DNA of 64,000 nucleotides from Cryptomeria japonica. Taxonomy: Eukaryota > Streptophyta > Pinopsida > Cupressales > Cupressaceae. A program made the translations under genes and the position numbers. This document shows, one piece after another, positions 45,394 through 58,411 of the stretch. Numbering within the stretch: position 1 is the stretch's first letter; each line of letters begins with the position of its first letter. Where the stretch lies: NCBI RefSeq assembly GCF_030272615.1, contig NC_081409.1, positions 20,398,260 to 20,462,259 on the forward strand, written 5' to 3'. The notes under the pieces were generated by a model. It worked only from the letters and a program-made list of their open reading frames with translations. It had not been told where the DNA came from and did not search any database.

Positions 45394-47329
45394 GATATTA
45401 TTGAGAGATGTGGACTATCCTCTTTGTTAGAGATGACCCGGTATATCATTAACCAGGGTTTGTTGACAACTTTGGCCAAGAGGTGGCATAGTGACACCAA
45501 CACCTTTCATTTGGCGACAGGTGAGATTACAATGACACTGGAGGATTGCTACTAGATTTTGCGGATTCCCATGGTAGGTGCTCTTTTTCCATATGAGCAG
45601 ACCGAGGAGGGTGGCATAAAGGCTCTTTACTAGATATTACAGGATGATACGATTTGTTGATATGAGATCCCCTGGTAGGAGTTCACTGATTTGGATTACG
45701 CTCCTCTACCATCAATGTTGGTAGCATTTATAGGTGGTTTCTTATGTCCCAACCATAGGTCGAAGGGACTAGCAATGGGATGGGAATTGGTTTTGGAGGA
45801 TATGGTGACACAGGGTTGCCAATTCGCATGGGGGTCTACTATGTTGACCCACTTATACAGGGACCCACATCAGGTCGTGTACTTGGGATATGGGAGTCTA
45901 TCAGCTGGGGTTACATTGCTATAGGTGTGGGCATGGGAGAATATTTCTGCAATGAGGCCACTTGCAGATAGAGACAGGCCTATTGGGTGTGATTATGCCT
46001 ATGGATATAGAGGGATAGTTGTCCAGCGTAAGATGGGCATACTAGAGAATTGGAGGTGAGTTCTTGATGATATTGACACGGTTGTCTAGAGACCATATAT
46101 GGATTGTGAGGTGTGGGAAGAGGATGGGATGGAGATTCCTTATGTCTATATATCTCGGTATTTGATAGGGTGGACACCCTTTGTTATTGAGAGATTTATG
46201 CACAACTGAGTTTTGCGGCAATATGGATGATAGTAGGGGATACCACAGGGAGCATGCTTGTATGCTCAATGGAGAAAGGATGTGCTAGAGTGGGGACCCA
46301 CTATTGATAGCACGACGATGGTTGAGGAGTTCTTTCACCTCACCGGCCAGATCTGGGATTATGCCTATGAGATAGTGGATGCAGGTATGACAGAGGAGTT
46401 CGTAGCACTATTTGCGACTCATGCGGTGGCCAGGATATCGGATCCAGTGGAGATGATTCCCAATTTTGATGAGGATGAGGATGAGCAGCCGAAGAGGCTA
46501 GGTAGATGTGGAGAGGAGGGGGAGGAGATGGATGAGGGAGGTGGGGATGGTGGAGGTGATGATGGTGGAGATGGTGGAGGAGGTGGTCGAGGTCAGCGTG
46601 GGGATAGAGGGAGAGGAGATCAGGGGAGGAGAGGAGATAGAGGTGGATTTGGTGGGGAGAGAGGGATACGGGTTGAGAGGGTAGTGCGGCAGGCCATGGA
46701 GGATAGAGAGAGGGGAGGTTTGGCTATTAGAGCTGGTGGTGGTGGGCGAGTGGGGGAGGTGATAGCAGTTGTGGGAGGGACAAATGATTTTAGGCAGCTG
46801 GCCCAGAGGAGGAGGTCAGATGTTTTACCCCTACCAGCACCGAGGACAGGGAGAGGGACAGGGGGTACCATGACACAGGTACCCCTCCAGATTCAAATTC
46901 CCACTCACGGAGAGGATGCTTAGATCAGATCCTTACAATTGTCATTGCAGCATTTGCAGACAGTTATTGGCACATCAACATCAAATTAATCAACTTACCA
47001 CAAAGTGGGATATAGAGAGAGAGCATCGGGGGTGAGAAGAGGAGCTTGCAGGGAGATTGCAGAGAGAGACAACAGGTGCCCCTATGTGAGACACACTTAC
47101 GGAGATACGACACACTACCATGGTGGTCAAGTACTATAGGCAGTTGTATGAGGACCTAATCCCTAGAGAGAAGAGGGCCCTTAGCTTTAATGCTAGTCAG
47201 TCATCTCAGAGTCAATTAGGGATAGAGAGTAGGGGTGTGATTGTGCCACCTCGACAGGATCCACCTAGAGATCCAGGTGCTAGGACATTTGTTGTGAGAC
47301 CGTCACCCTCAGGAGATAGTCATACCTAA
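45394..47329 (+). pseudogene. Plant mobile domain (PMD) protein with RGG-rich tail, antisense to G4
   Basis: One frame is readable from about 45394 to TAG 46921-46923 with about eleven stops (TAG, TGA), then changes frame (47120-47329). Blocks that mark the plant mobile domain (aminotransferase-like, PF10536 type) are seen: LAKRWHSDTNTFHLATGEITMTLED, ILRIP, then AWGSTMLTHLYRD and LL-VWAWE. The intact 46258-46923 stretch has an acidic EDEDEQ segment and a Gly/Arg-rich tail with many RG and RGG units (about 46510-46690). PMD proteins are known as plant nuclear factors and as captured parts of transposons. Position 3' of pol and in antisense agrees with the extra ORFs of Tat-lineage elements. 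The 5' end is uncertain; TTTTATTTGTGACAG before 45313 could be a splice acceptor (inference). Confidence 0.75.
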
Positions 47330-48659
47330 GAGACCTTGTCTCTATTGTATTTTGATTATTTGTTGTATTTTGGGACAGACATGAATTTTTTTGTATACTT
47401 GATCATTTTTGAGATATATATACGACACCATTTTCTTTGATCCATATGTGATGTGTTTGATGATTGATGCTTTATTTATGATCTTGATGATTCTATGATG
47501 ATGTTGCAATGCTTAGATATATGTATGTGATTTGATATTTGATGGACATGATATGATGATGCATGATGCATGATATGTGAGATGTATCTTGAAAATGAGA
47601 TGTATGATAATGATAATGATGTGAGATGTATCTTGAAAATGAGATGTATGAGAATGATATGCAACTATTTGTAAAATGGTATGCAACTAATTGTAAAATG
47701 ATATGCAACTAATTGATCATCCACATTATTTCATTTGTCATTCTTGTATAGTCACATGTTTTTGCTTTCTTTGTGTTTATCATCATTGAGCATTGATTTG
47801 TTGGGATATGTTGAAAATTTATACAAGCATAATGGTAGAATTGAACCATAATGACCTGAGAAAAAATTACATGATTTTTTATTTTGCAAGATGGCACAAG
47901 CATCGAGGTATAATTGAACCAAGATGACCTGAGTGTGGCTTGTGTATAAACAGACAAGATTAAACCAATTGTATGCACAAAGTGGAACCATGTCTTCAGT
48001 GATATGCTTTGAATCATGTCTCAAGACAAATATTTGCACCATACAAGTGATTGTCTCAGAGATAGAAAACTAAAAAAATATTGGAGTCCCAATTACTTTC
48101 TCTAGCTCGATGCCTTGTTGAGAAAATTTAGAGGATCCAATAGTTCAAAAAAATTTCAAGTGAAAAATAATCAAAACTTCATGCAAGATGTAAACATTTT
48201 ATACTTCAGAAAATCATCCATCCTATGTTGTGAATCTGTTAAGTGTATCAATGTTTTGTTCTCATGATTGTTTGTTTGGTTTGTTGGAAATGATGCTCTT
48301 AGTTTGCTGCAATTTTGACTTAGGATGCAATGTTGATCAATGTTTCCCCTAGCTAAATTTACCTCTTGAGGTGGATATGTATAGTACTTACCAAGCCATG
48401 GTGGGATATGATGAAATGATATTCGAATAAACTAGGATAGTGACTATGCTAAGTATATCCTAGATGATGTTATTTTGATAAAGTGTTGGGCGATGGCCGA
48501 TAGTGCTGGATTCTGGATATAAAAGCTCTTTAGTATAGATAGAGAGGAGTTGTCCTCTCACAATAGCACTTGTTGCCAGGTTTTCACCAGTTGTTTTTAT
48601 TGTACCTTTTTATTTGCTTTTTTTTATTTTTTTATTTTTTTGTGATTTTTGATTTTTCC
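47330..48659. other. G4 spacer between antisense ORF and integrase end
   Basis: No coding region is supported on either strand. It holds short tandem repeats (47577-47722) and a T-rich tract at 48597-48660. Confidence 0.55.
47577..47722. repeat. Two adjoining short tandem repeats
   Basis: Two copies of a 44-bp unit (starts 47577 and 47621, GTGAGATGTATCTTGAAAAT...), then three copies of a 22-bp unit around TATGCAACTAATTGTAAAATG (starts 47658, 47680 and 47702). Confidence 0.85.
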
Positions 48660-51600
48660 ATGCATTAGAATGCTAAAGTATAGTATTTCTTCACATGGAT
48701 GTTGTTAGTTGGTTTGTTGAGAACATCTCCTTTGTAGGTTGTTAGTTGATAGGCACTTGATCCATAGGCTGATATGATGACATAGGGACCCAACCAGTTA
48801 GGTTCAAATTTCCCTTTCTTTTCTCAATCCTGTTGATTTTTGGGATTTTCTTTGAGTACTAGATCACCAATTTTAAAAAGCTGAGGGATGACCTTGTGAT
48901 TGTAGCTTCGGCACATGCGTTGCTGATATGCTTTGAGGTGAGTATAGGCATGTTGTTGCTTTTTAGGTAGAAGTTCTAGCTCTTGCAGTCGGTTGACTTG
49001 ATACTCTTCATCCGGAATGAGGCCTTTCAAAGATACTCTAAGAGATGGGATTGATCTACCTCCAGGGGTAAAATTTCTTCTAATCCATACACCAATGAAT
49101 ATGGCGTAGCCCCTGTAGGTGTGCGGATGCTAGTTTTGTATGCCCAAAGTGCTGGATTGAGTTGCACGTGCCAATCTTTTCCTGGATCATTCACTATTTT
49201 CTTGAGGATTTTCAATATTGTTTTGTTGGATGCTTAGGCTTGACCACTCCCCTGTGGGTAGTTAGGTGTAGAGAAATCATGTTGGATCTTTAATCGTTCA
49301 CATAGTTCTCGCACATCCTATTTTGTGAAAGGTCATCCATTATCTATGATGGTGGAACTTGGAATGCCATATTTTCATATCAGATAATTAAGAATGAAAG
49401 AAGCAATCTGTTTTCCAGTTACCGTGGTCATGGGGACCGCTTCAATCCATTTGGTAAAATATTTTGTTGTAGTGATAATGACCTTATGTCTATTTGAAGA
49501 TGAAGGGTGTATTTTACCCACTAAGTCCAGTCCCCATTGGCAAAAAGGCCAGGATATTGTGAATGATTGCAGTTCCTGTGCTGGTGCATGCATAAGATTG
49601 CCATGGATTTGGCATTTAGGACATTTCTTTGCAAAATGATAAGAATCCTTTTCCATTGTCGGCCAGTAATATCCCATTCATAGAAGTTTTTTAGCAAGAG
49701 TAGGACCACTTGAATGTGTGCCATAGATACCTTCATGAAGCTCATGTAAAGGAGAGTCAAATTCATTATGATCAAGGCAACAAAGAAGAGTACCATCTAG
49801 ACCTCGATGGTACAGAGTATCAGTAGTGAGAGTATAACAGGCGGCTTGCCAGGTAAAGTTGCATTTTTGGTTTCGAGATAGGTCAATGGGTAGGGTATTG
49901 GTTTTGAGATAGTCATTTATTGTTTCGTATAATGGAGAGTCTAAACCAGTTAGGGCATAGATTACATAGGATGCGGAATGGTCATAGTTTGGGGAGAACA
50001 GTTGCACTACCAGAAACTCGTAATGACTCTGTTGTTCTGGAATTTGTAGCAGTCAAGTGATAGTAGCCATTGCATTGGTTGCTTTGTTGTCCAACCTTGG
50101 TATTTGTTCAAAGGTGATGTGTACAAAATAATATTTCAATCATCCACCATTCATTTGAGTGGTAGCAGCTTGTCATCTTTCATCTGATAGTCATTGTTGA
50201 TCTGATTGATGACTAGTTGTGAATCTCTATAGATTTTTAATTCTATGATTCTCCATTCCACGACCATTTTAATCCTTGTAACCAGTGCCTCATATTCAGC
50301 AATGTTATTTGTGCATGGAAATATGAGCCTATATGATCTTAGTATGGTGTGTCCCTCAGGAGTGATGAACAAAATGCTAGCACCTTAGCCATGTTGAGTG
50401 TAGGAACCATCAAAGTATAGGATCCATTGCTTGGTGGAAATAGCAAGAACATCCCTATCTAGAAATTTAATCTCCATTGGTTGTTTATCTATTAATGGTG
50501 CATTGGCTAATTGATCTGCAATTACCTGTCCTTTGATAGCTCGTCACTCTGTGTAGTGGATATAAAATTCGTTGAAAATCATTACCCATTTAGCCAATCT
50601 GCCAGTGAGAGCTGCTTTGCTAAGTAAGTACTTTAGAGGGTCAATTTTTTCTACTAGCTTGATTGTATGAGCTAGCATGTAGTGTCAGAACTTTTGAGAA
50701 GCAATACCACTGTTAGACAAGTCTTCTCAATGAATGTATAATTGAGCTCATATCCATTCAAAGTTCTACTGATGTAATAGATAGCTCGTTCCTTTCTGTC
50801 TTAATTTTCTTGTGCTAATAGTGCCCCCAGTGATATGTATGTTGTTGATATGTAGAGAATAAGTGGCTTCCCTACTATGGGTGGCACTAGAACTAGCGAG
50901 TTCATTAGATATTTCTTGATTTGGTAGAATGATTCTACACATTTGGCCTCCCATCTGAATGGTACATTCTTATGCAGCAAATGATTGAATGGTAGACTTT
51001 TATCTGCTAGTTGAGCGATGAAATGTCTGATTGACTGGAGCTGTCCTTGCAAGGATTCGAGTTGACTGATGTTCTTAGGTGGTGGAATCTCTATGATGGA
51101 TTGGACCTTTGCTGGATCTACTTCAATGCCCTTTTTTGAGACTATGTAGCCCAATAATTTTCCTGATATAACCCCGAAGACACACTTCTTAGGGTTGATC
51201 CTGACTTGAAATTTTTCCAATCTGTCAAAAACCTTTTCTAAGATGCTTGGATGTTCTGCTCGGGTAAATGACTTAGCTAGTAAATCATCCACATAGTCCT
51301 CCATGAAGGTATGCATCATGTCATGAAATATTGTTGTAATTGCATGTTGATAAGTTGCCCCAGCATTCTTTAAGCCAAAAGGCATGACATTCCAATAATA
51401 TGCTACCCAAGGACAGGTAAATGTTGTTTTATCTTGATCCTCTAGAGCTATCTTGATTTGATTATAGCCATAAAAACCGTCCATTAGTGATAGCATTGCA
51501 TGGCCTGTTGTGAGGTCTACAATTATATCGATATTGGGGAAAGGAAAGTCATCCTTTGGATAGGCTTTGTTGACATCTCTAAAATCGGTGCATATCCTGA

Positions 51601-52575
51601 TGTTTCCATCTGGTTTTGAAACCGGCACAATGTTGGAAATCCATTGTTGGTAAGTCAAATAAATCCGACGTCTAATAGTTTCTTTAGCTTAGCTTTGACC
51701 ATGAGTGCTACATGTGGATTCATCTATCTCAATTTTTTCTTAACTAGCTTGGCTCCCAGAGCAATGGATAAGTGATGCATGATTAAGTGTACATCAATCC
51801 CGGGCATATCTACATATGACCAAGCAAAATTGATTTTCTTTTCTTTGAAGAAGTGGATAAACTTTGATTTTTCTTTCTCTGTTAGAGATTATGCTAGGTG
51901 TATGTTTTTGGCTTCTTCTGGTGTACCAATGTTGATTGATTGACTAGGCTCAATCAATATGGGTGATCACTCCTGATAAAGTTTAGGAAGAGTGTCAAGT
52001 CGCCCATCTTTAGGTGCCTTAAAAAGGTTTTCACCTGCAGATGTGTCCTTTATTTTTACTTTTTTGTGATCTAGTGTTGCCATTGACTAGTTTTCAACAA
52101 TAGATCCTTTATTTCGTTCATTTTTGCGACTGAGAGACTTGGCACTCCCCTGTTTGCAAATGTCGTTACTTTGTTTACTAGTAGAGTATGTTTCTGGGTT
52201 GACGATACATAAGTAATGGATAATAGACTCATCATTTGGGAAAATTGGTATGTCATGATTTTCAGGTTCATCCCAGTCTATGAGGTCAGGAAAGATAAGT
52301 GGTAAAGAGTCATGGGGTGGGTCAAGTTCAGCTATTGTAAGTGTTAGGATGGAGGTATCATCGTGGTTGGCCAGGATATTAAATAAGTTAATGATTTTGT
52401 CGAGGTCCTCGATGGTATCATATTTTGTGTAGACTTGCTTGTAATGACGTTGCTTGTTTTCCTTGGTGTCATAGATATTTTGTGGACCAAATTCAAGTAG
52501 TCTAGGTTTTGTGCCTTGTTCTTCTTCAGAAATGGGTGTATGAATATCATTTGCAGCAATATCTTTTGTAACATT
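48660..52575 (-). pseudogene. G4 pol: RT, RNase H domains and integrase (broken)
   Basis: Continues the frame of 54045 across the solo LTR. An acidic linker (52575-52090) is followed by RT (51800-51100) with FPNIDIIVDL, NVMPFGLKNAG and YVDD (51295-51284). RNase H follows (50950-50770, LGALLAQE). Then comes a second RNase H-like domain, WILYFDG...NIAEYEAL...DSQLVINQ (about 50450-50150), the archaeal-type RNase H known from the Tat lineage. The integrase zinc module H-x4-H...C-x2-C is at about 49740-49600. In the catalytic core DNG is present, but the Glu codon in PQGSGQA-E is a TAA (49236-49234). The end reads GKFEPNWLGPY...HVKKYY (about 48800-48665). There are several frame changes and more than ten stops. 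Confidence 0.88.
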
Positions 52576-52580
52576 GGAAC
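52576..52580. repeat. Target duplication of the G4-family solo LTR, left copy
   Basis: GGAAC, repeated at 54040-54044. Removing the LTR and one copy restores the G4 frame across the joint (GICSNVTKD). Confidence 0.95.
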
Positions 52581-54039
52581 TGTAGACGTATAAAAATGAC
52601 CACATTCCTAAATGAATATTTTATGTTCATTTTTCTATTTGATTAAATCTAATTTAATTAAATTATCCACATTCTTCTATTTAATTAAGTAAATCACTTG
52701 ATTAAATTCACTATACCATTTAATGAATAAATCATTTTTTTCAATTAAATCCCCCTAGCCACTTTTAATTAAATTCAAATTTAATTAAATAGTTATCCTA
52801 AATTGAATAAATCAAATTTATTTAATTGCAACCAAATTGAATGAAAATCAAAATAATTCAATTAAATCCTATTATCCCCTCATCCACTTGCAAAATCCCA
52901 AACCCCTTCCTAATCCCTTCTAGAATCTTCTAATCGATTCTAATTAACCTAACCCTCATCTAAACTTTGTCACATCCCTAAGCAAAGGGAGGTCACTTCT
53001 CAAATAGCCCAAAGTCTTGGATAACCATTGAAGGTTTTCAACCTTCAACCACCAAAAACCCTAAAGTCTTTGAAAACCATTGAAGGCTTCCAACCTTCAA
53101 CCACTTAATCCCCAAAGTCTCCAATAACCATTAATGGTTATTTCAAACCCTCCCACATGGTTAAAACATTTGTTTTGACTCAACCTCTATCCAACCCAAG
53201 GGTCTCATCAGGTCATTAATGCTTTGACCATGATTATCTCTTAATCATTTGCACAAAGGTTTATCCTTGGATTAACTTCTAATTCAGTGGGTAAACCTAA
53301 CTTAGACTTGACCCTTAGCCTTTAGATAACCATGAGGTCTCCTCAGGCCTTTAATGCCTCCAACCTCTTCTTTCAACCCAATCTGGTGTGGACATTTGTC
53401 ACCATTTCATTGGTGTCAATTGTGCACATGGATCCCCAACTTTCAAACCTGGCCCTTGATTAAACCTTTCAATCCTGACCATCCATTACCCTGTTTGTGC
53501 TATAAATAGAGCTCTCATTCCTCCATTCTTAACAATCATCTTTCAAATTTGAAGCATCACACTTATGCTCAAATTCTTTCAAGCTTTTTCATTTCATATA
53601 TGCTCTTCATTTAGCCTCTTTTAGATCAGAATTAATCATGAATATGCATGCTAAAGTAGTTTATTTATCATTTTAGTTCCATCATAGATTAAATATAGTA
53701 TGCTAGGATAGTATTCATACTAACCTCGTCATCTTATCATTTAGTTTATTGCATTTTAAGCATCTCATCTAGCTTATAACACATCTCATACTAAGATCAG
53801 TTAAAATCTCTCTCGTTCTCATATTTGCCATCCCTAAGCCATTTTGCTCAATAATCTGAGAGCAAAACATTGGTTTGAGGGACATTGTGAGATAGAGAAC
53901 CATGGGACCCTCCTTGGGAAGCTGAGTAACGCATCGTTACTCCATAGCTTGCATCAAGAAGTCCTGTGTGTGTGTGTGGATTGGTATTTTACATATTTTT
54001 CACATTTTAAATTCTAACAACCCACTTTTCCCACATACA
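52581..54039 (+). mobile_element. Solo LTR of the G4 family inserted in G4, reverse orientation (1459 bp)
   Basis: Starts TGTAGACGTATAAAAATGACC and ends CCCACATACA, matching the G4 5' LTR (60609-62077, 1469 bp) on the opposite strand. Perfect GGAAC duplications show a true insertion. The TATA box CTATAAATA is at 53500-53508. It lies between the G-patch-like linker and the RT of G4, in antisense to it. It forms a long inverted repeat with the G4 5' LTR, 6.6 kb apart. Confidence 0.95.
53500..53508 (+). promoter_or_regulatory. TATA box in the G4-family solo LTR
   Basis: CTATAAATA followed by GAGCTCTC, a classic plant core promoter; the same box is on the minus strand at 61109-61101 in the G4 5' LTR. 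Confidence 0.65.
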
Positions 54040-54044
54040 GGAAC

Positions 54045-57000
54045 AAATGCCCCATTCATATTCATTTGAATCAGTCTCAAAGGTATCCCAGATTCTTGCA
54101 GTGTTGTGGACTGGTATGTTGTAATGTGAAAACAGGTCCTTGATGATTGATACGAGTCTGATAGTTTTCTCTGATTTTGTATCAGATCATGCTTCTACTC
54201 TTTGCATTTTCTCATATATTGTCTCTCCTCGGGGAGGAATGATGTTATCAGGGGGTGATTCTTCTTTATTTGAAACCGGTTCTTGAACATGATGTACTTC
54301 TGCACAAGGTGCTCCTTTCTTTTGAATGACTAATGTTTCTTGGTGTTTCTCTCTTTCCTGGTATTCACATTCTTTGCATATTGTTTTTGCTGATTCAAAT
54401 AGTGCTTCCTGCCATGAGTCCTCTTTGTATTTCTTCTTTGCTTTCCACAGAGGTTTTTGGTATTTTCTTGGTGTCTTCTTTGGTGGTAGAGTGTGTTCAT
54501 AGCCTAATCCTGCTTTGTCTTTACAAAATTGTGAAGGAGGATCTAATGTTTCTATAACACCTTCTTGATGCTTGCCAATCGGTCCTTTGCCATTGTATCC
54601 CATTTTTTGCATGATTAGGTAGCCTTTTCCACATAGTTGTGTTGGTATAGCTACTTCCATAGTAGTTGTTGTCTTCTTCCTCATCCTTGTATAGCCAACT
54701 AAGGATGTCCTTTTCCTCTGATTCATGTGCTAGTGTGCCTAGTTGGATAAATTTGTCATCAAACTTGGTGATAGGTTGTGTTGCTTGATGTATTGATGCT
54801 GAAGGTATCCCATGAGATTTAGGTGATACTGGAAAGTTGATTAAACACAAGGGTTCCAAAGAGTACTCTCCCATGCCTTGTTCATTGATTTTCATCTTTT
54901 GTTTGAAATCCATAGATAAAGATTTAGACTTTTCTTGCTAAAGATCTGGTGTTGAGGAAATTTGTTTTTCTCTGTTACACGGAACCAAACTATCTTGGGC
55001 TGCCCCCATAGCATTACAATGTTGAAAAGGGTTATGATCTAGTGATATAGAAATCTCCTGTCCATTGTAGGGGAACTTAACAAACTGGTGATAAGTTGAG
55101 GGTACTGCTTGCATTTCATGTATCCAAGGTCGCCCAATAAAATATTGTATGTGAGGTCTATGTCTAGGACTTGGCACATAGTGTCCTTTTATATTGGTCC
55201 TACTTGAATTGGCAACACCACTATTCCATTGGATGACCGTTCTTCATCATCATATGTTTTGATAGTGATATTTTTGCATGGATCAATAGACTATTCATAG
55301 AAGCCTAATGCACGGATAAGTTTTAAGGTACATATATTGAGTCCAGCTCCTCCATCTATTAATACTCTTTTGACTTGATGTTTGTAAACCAAGACTTCAA
55401 TGTGCATTGGAGTATTGTGTGGATGGCTTAATGAAATATTATCCTGTTTAGAAAAGGTGAGATTATGAGGCCCTGTCATGTGAGCCACCATGGCTTGGAA
55501 TTTGTCAGTATCCAGATCCTGGGGTACATTTGTTTCCAATAGTGCTTGTTCCAAGATGTCTTTGTGTTTTGGTGAAAGTTTCAACAACTCAAGTATAGAT
55601 ATTTGAGCAGGAGTTTTGCGCAATTGTCTGACCAAGTCATATTGAATCTTGGGTATGGTGTTTGTTGCTGACGTATGTCCCTTCAAGACATATTTTTGAG
55701 CTCTGGTGGTTACATTGATTGATTCATGTTCACATTTGTCATTGATTGTAATAACATTTACTTGATTGTCCTCAGCTAATATATGATTGATGGTGTTATT
55801 GTATATGTGATTGATACGAGCTTCACGTGTATTGTTTGAGGTTGAAGCTCCATCCTTGTTGTAGTTTGGAAGAGGATTCTTAAAAGCATCATGGTCACCA
55901 TTTGTCTTGAGACCATTGATTGTTAAATCGCCTCTATATGTCATGTCTTGAACAATGTTTTTCAGTCTCATGCAATCATTTGTTTGATGTCCTTTGCTTT
56001 GATGAAAATCACAAAAGTGTGAGTCATTCCACCAGGGTGGTTTGATTTGTGGTTCAAAGTTGTTGATTGCTGGTAAAGAGATAATTTTGTTTGCCAAGAG
56101 CTCTCTGAATGTTGACTCCAATGATTGCCCTAATGGTGTGTAGACGTGTTTTGTAAAGTTGTTGATGTTACCTCATGAGTCTGTATTAGGTCCTCGATTG
56201 GTGTTATTGTCTTGGGTGTTGTTTGTGTTAAGATGATCTTAATTGGTAGTTGGTGCATAAGTGTTAGTACCTTGGTTAGCACCCTTTTGATTCTTGGTAG
56301 CCTGAGGATTACCTGATAAAGCTAACACTGGTTGTTTGGATTTCACATCATTAGTTTCGTTTCCTCCTTCATTTCCAGTATTTTTGTTTCTAGTCCAGAA
56401 CCTGGATTTGTCTAAGTTGTTGTTTTTTTTGTTATTGTAATTAGAGTTGGATGAATTCATCCCTCCTTTGAAAAAATTCAATGTTCCTTTCTTGACACAT
56501 GCCTCCTCTACTTGGATGTTATTTTCAATCAATTTAGCAAAAGATGGTATGCATTGGAGTTTGAGTATGTAACTTGTCTCACTATTTAAATTATCGATGA
56601 AAATTTCCATCTTTTCCTTTTCAGGCACATCTCGAGGATATCTTGAGACCATTCGTTGCCAACGTTGAAGGAATACCATGAACATTTTGTTGTTTTTTTG
56701 TTTGGTATTGCAGACATCTAGCATGGTGATAGCATGTTGAATGTTGTAGGAATATTGAGTGATGAATTGGTTGACTAATTCATCAAAGGATTTGACAGGA
56801 GGTGTGATTTTGGATAACCATTCCATGGTTTGCCCTCCCAAGCCTCTTGGGAATAATCTCATCAAATAAGTGTCATCATGGGCAAATTTCAGGCTCATGG
56901 TACAAAATTCCCGGACATTATCACGAGGATCACTTTTCCCATCATATTTGTCAAATTTGGGAATGTCTAAATTTGGGGGAAAAGGTGCCATGTTTAACCT

Positions 57001-57951
57001 TCTATCAAAAGGATAAGGACAAATTTCATTCTAGGAATACCATATTGTTGATCCTTGTTGCAACATTTGCATTTGGTGTGTAAGAGCAACCAAAGGTGTG
57101 TTTGCTTGTCGGGGGAAGATTTCTTCCTTCACATTGTTTCTAGTTTGAAATGGCATGTGTAATGGTATATTTTTCTCAGTGATGTTTTGCTTGGGTAAGT
57201 TTTTCTCAGGGATGTTTTTCTTGGGTATGTTTTTATCAAGGTCACCTGCGCCTTCTTCTCTTTGATGTTCTTGATAAGTATAGAGTCGAGACCTTGTTCT
57301 GAAAGTGTTTGAATCAAAGTCCTTTGGGATCCTCACTCCTTTGCTTGTGAGCATGAGTAGATATTTTTCTTTGTTAGCCTCGATAAGTCTTTCCATGAGT
57401 CTTTGGAACGAGGCACTTTCTTGGAATTCTTGAAGGAGTTCTTCAGTAATCTTTGTGTCTTCTAGATTTGGATAGTCGAAGGGATTTGATAATCGTCGCC
57501 CCATACTGGACTCTGATTGTGTTTCCTTTTGTTTGTTTCATTGAGAGCGAGTGATAGCGGGCATCTAGTAGAAACTCTTTGTGTTGAAGGGAACAAATTC
57601 CTCTTCTGGGTCTTGTTCAGGTGTTGGTGGCTCTACTCGATGTGTGTTGTAGGTGATGCAAATTTCTGGGAAGAAAGTTGGATTGATCTTTCCTCCTTGA
57701 TTTAGGTGTTGACTGAATGTTGGTTTTTGACAGAATGCTCTACTCCTCAATGGTTCCTCGTCAAATTTATTTGTTTTGTCTTGAAGATACAAGCGCATAT
57801 GATGGAGGAATGTTCTATGAGATTTGAAGAGTTGGCAATTGATGTACAAAAATCTATTCCTTTTGGGAAGTTTCAGAGAACTAGGTTGTTGTTTCCTTAA
57901 CTTGGTGTTGTGATAAATACTCGTTCTTCTCAAAATATGAGGATTAGTCAT
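54045..57951 (-). pseudogene. G4 gag-protease-G-patch region (broken)
   Basis: Usual Gag start MPAITRSQ lies at about 57564, but an open 128-codon stretch (57951-57565) runs in the same frame upstream, ended only by a TAG, so a longer N-terminus is possible. Gag core: PKFDKYDGKSDPRDNVREF and MRLFPRGLGGQTMEWLSK (56970-56640). Knuckle FCDFHQSKGHQTNDC (about 56018-55974). Protease IDGGAGLNICT (about 55365-55335) and IGRPWIHEMQAVPSTYHQ. G-patch-like segment CGKGYLIMQKMGYNGKGPIG...AGLGY (about 54640-54500). The last codons before the insertion read DSNEYEWGICS. Stops are at 57565, 57516, 57031 and others, with two frame changes near 55160 and 54720. It is related to G1 throughout but clearly diverged. 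Confidence 0.88.
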
Positions 57952-58411
57952 GCGTAGGTGATCAATGGTTTCCTTTGATTTGTTTTGGATTCAGATATCT
58001 TGTTTGGAAACTTAAGTTTACTTTATCAAATGAAGGTTTAGATGCCTCCTCACGACAAAGCACGTCAAATGTTATGGAATAAGAGCTTTCCCGATATGGA
58101 AACTCGATTTGACAACTTTGAGTTTAAAACAAGTATGTTTTTGGATAAAAATCCATTTGATTGAAGGACCTTTTGATACATGTAATGGTGTTTCATGATT
58201 CTGATAGGGGAGATGTGTTTTATCTCTTGACTATTTTGCGGATCTTGACAACTTTGTTTTAAGGAAAACTTGCTTTTGGAGTAGTTTTGATACTCTAATT
58301 TTGAATTTTTGTTTGATGGAGTTCAAGTGAGGAAAAAGGGCTTCCTAAACTATTTTCAGAATTTTCAAAAAAAGTTTATGTTTTGCCCTCTGTTTTCTCA
58401 GTTTTGGCTAT

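Noticed and set aside
46258-46923. Independent host gene for a Gly/Arg-rich protein
   Set aside because: The frame continues upstream as a mobile-domain protein with many stops and lies within G4; it is better explained as the tail of the decayed antisense ORF.
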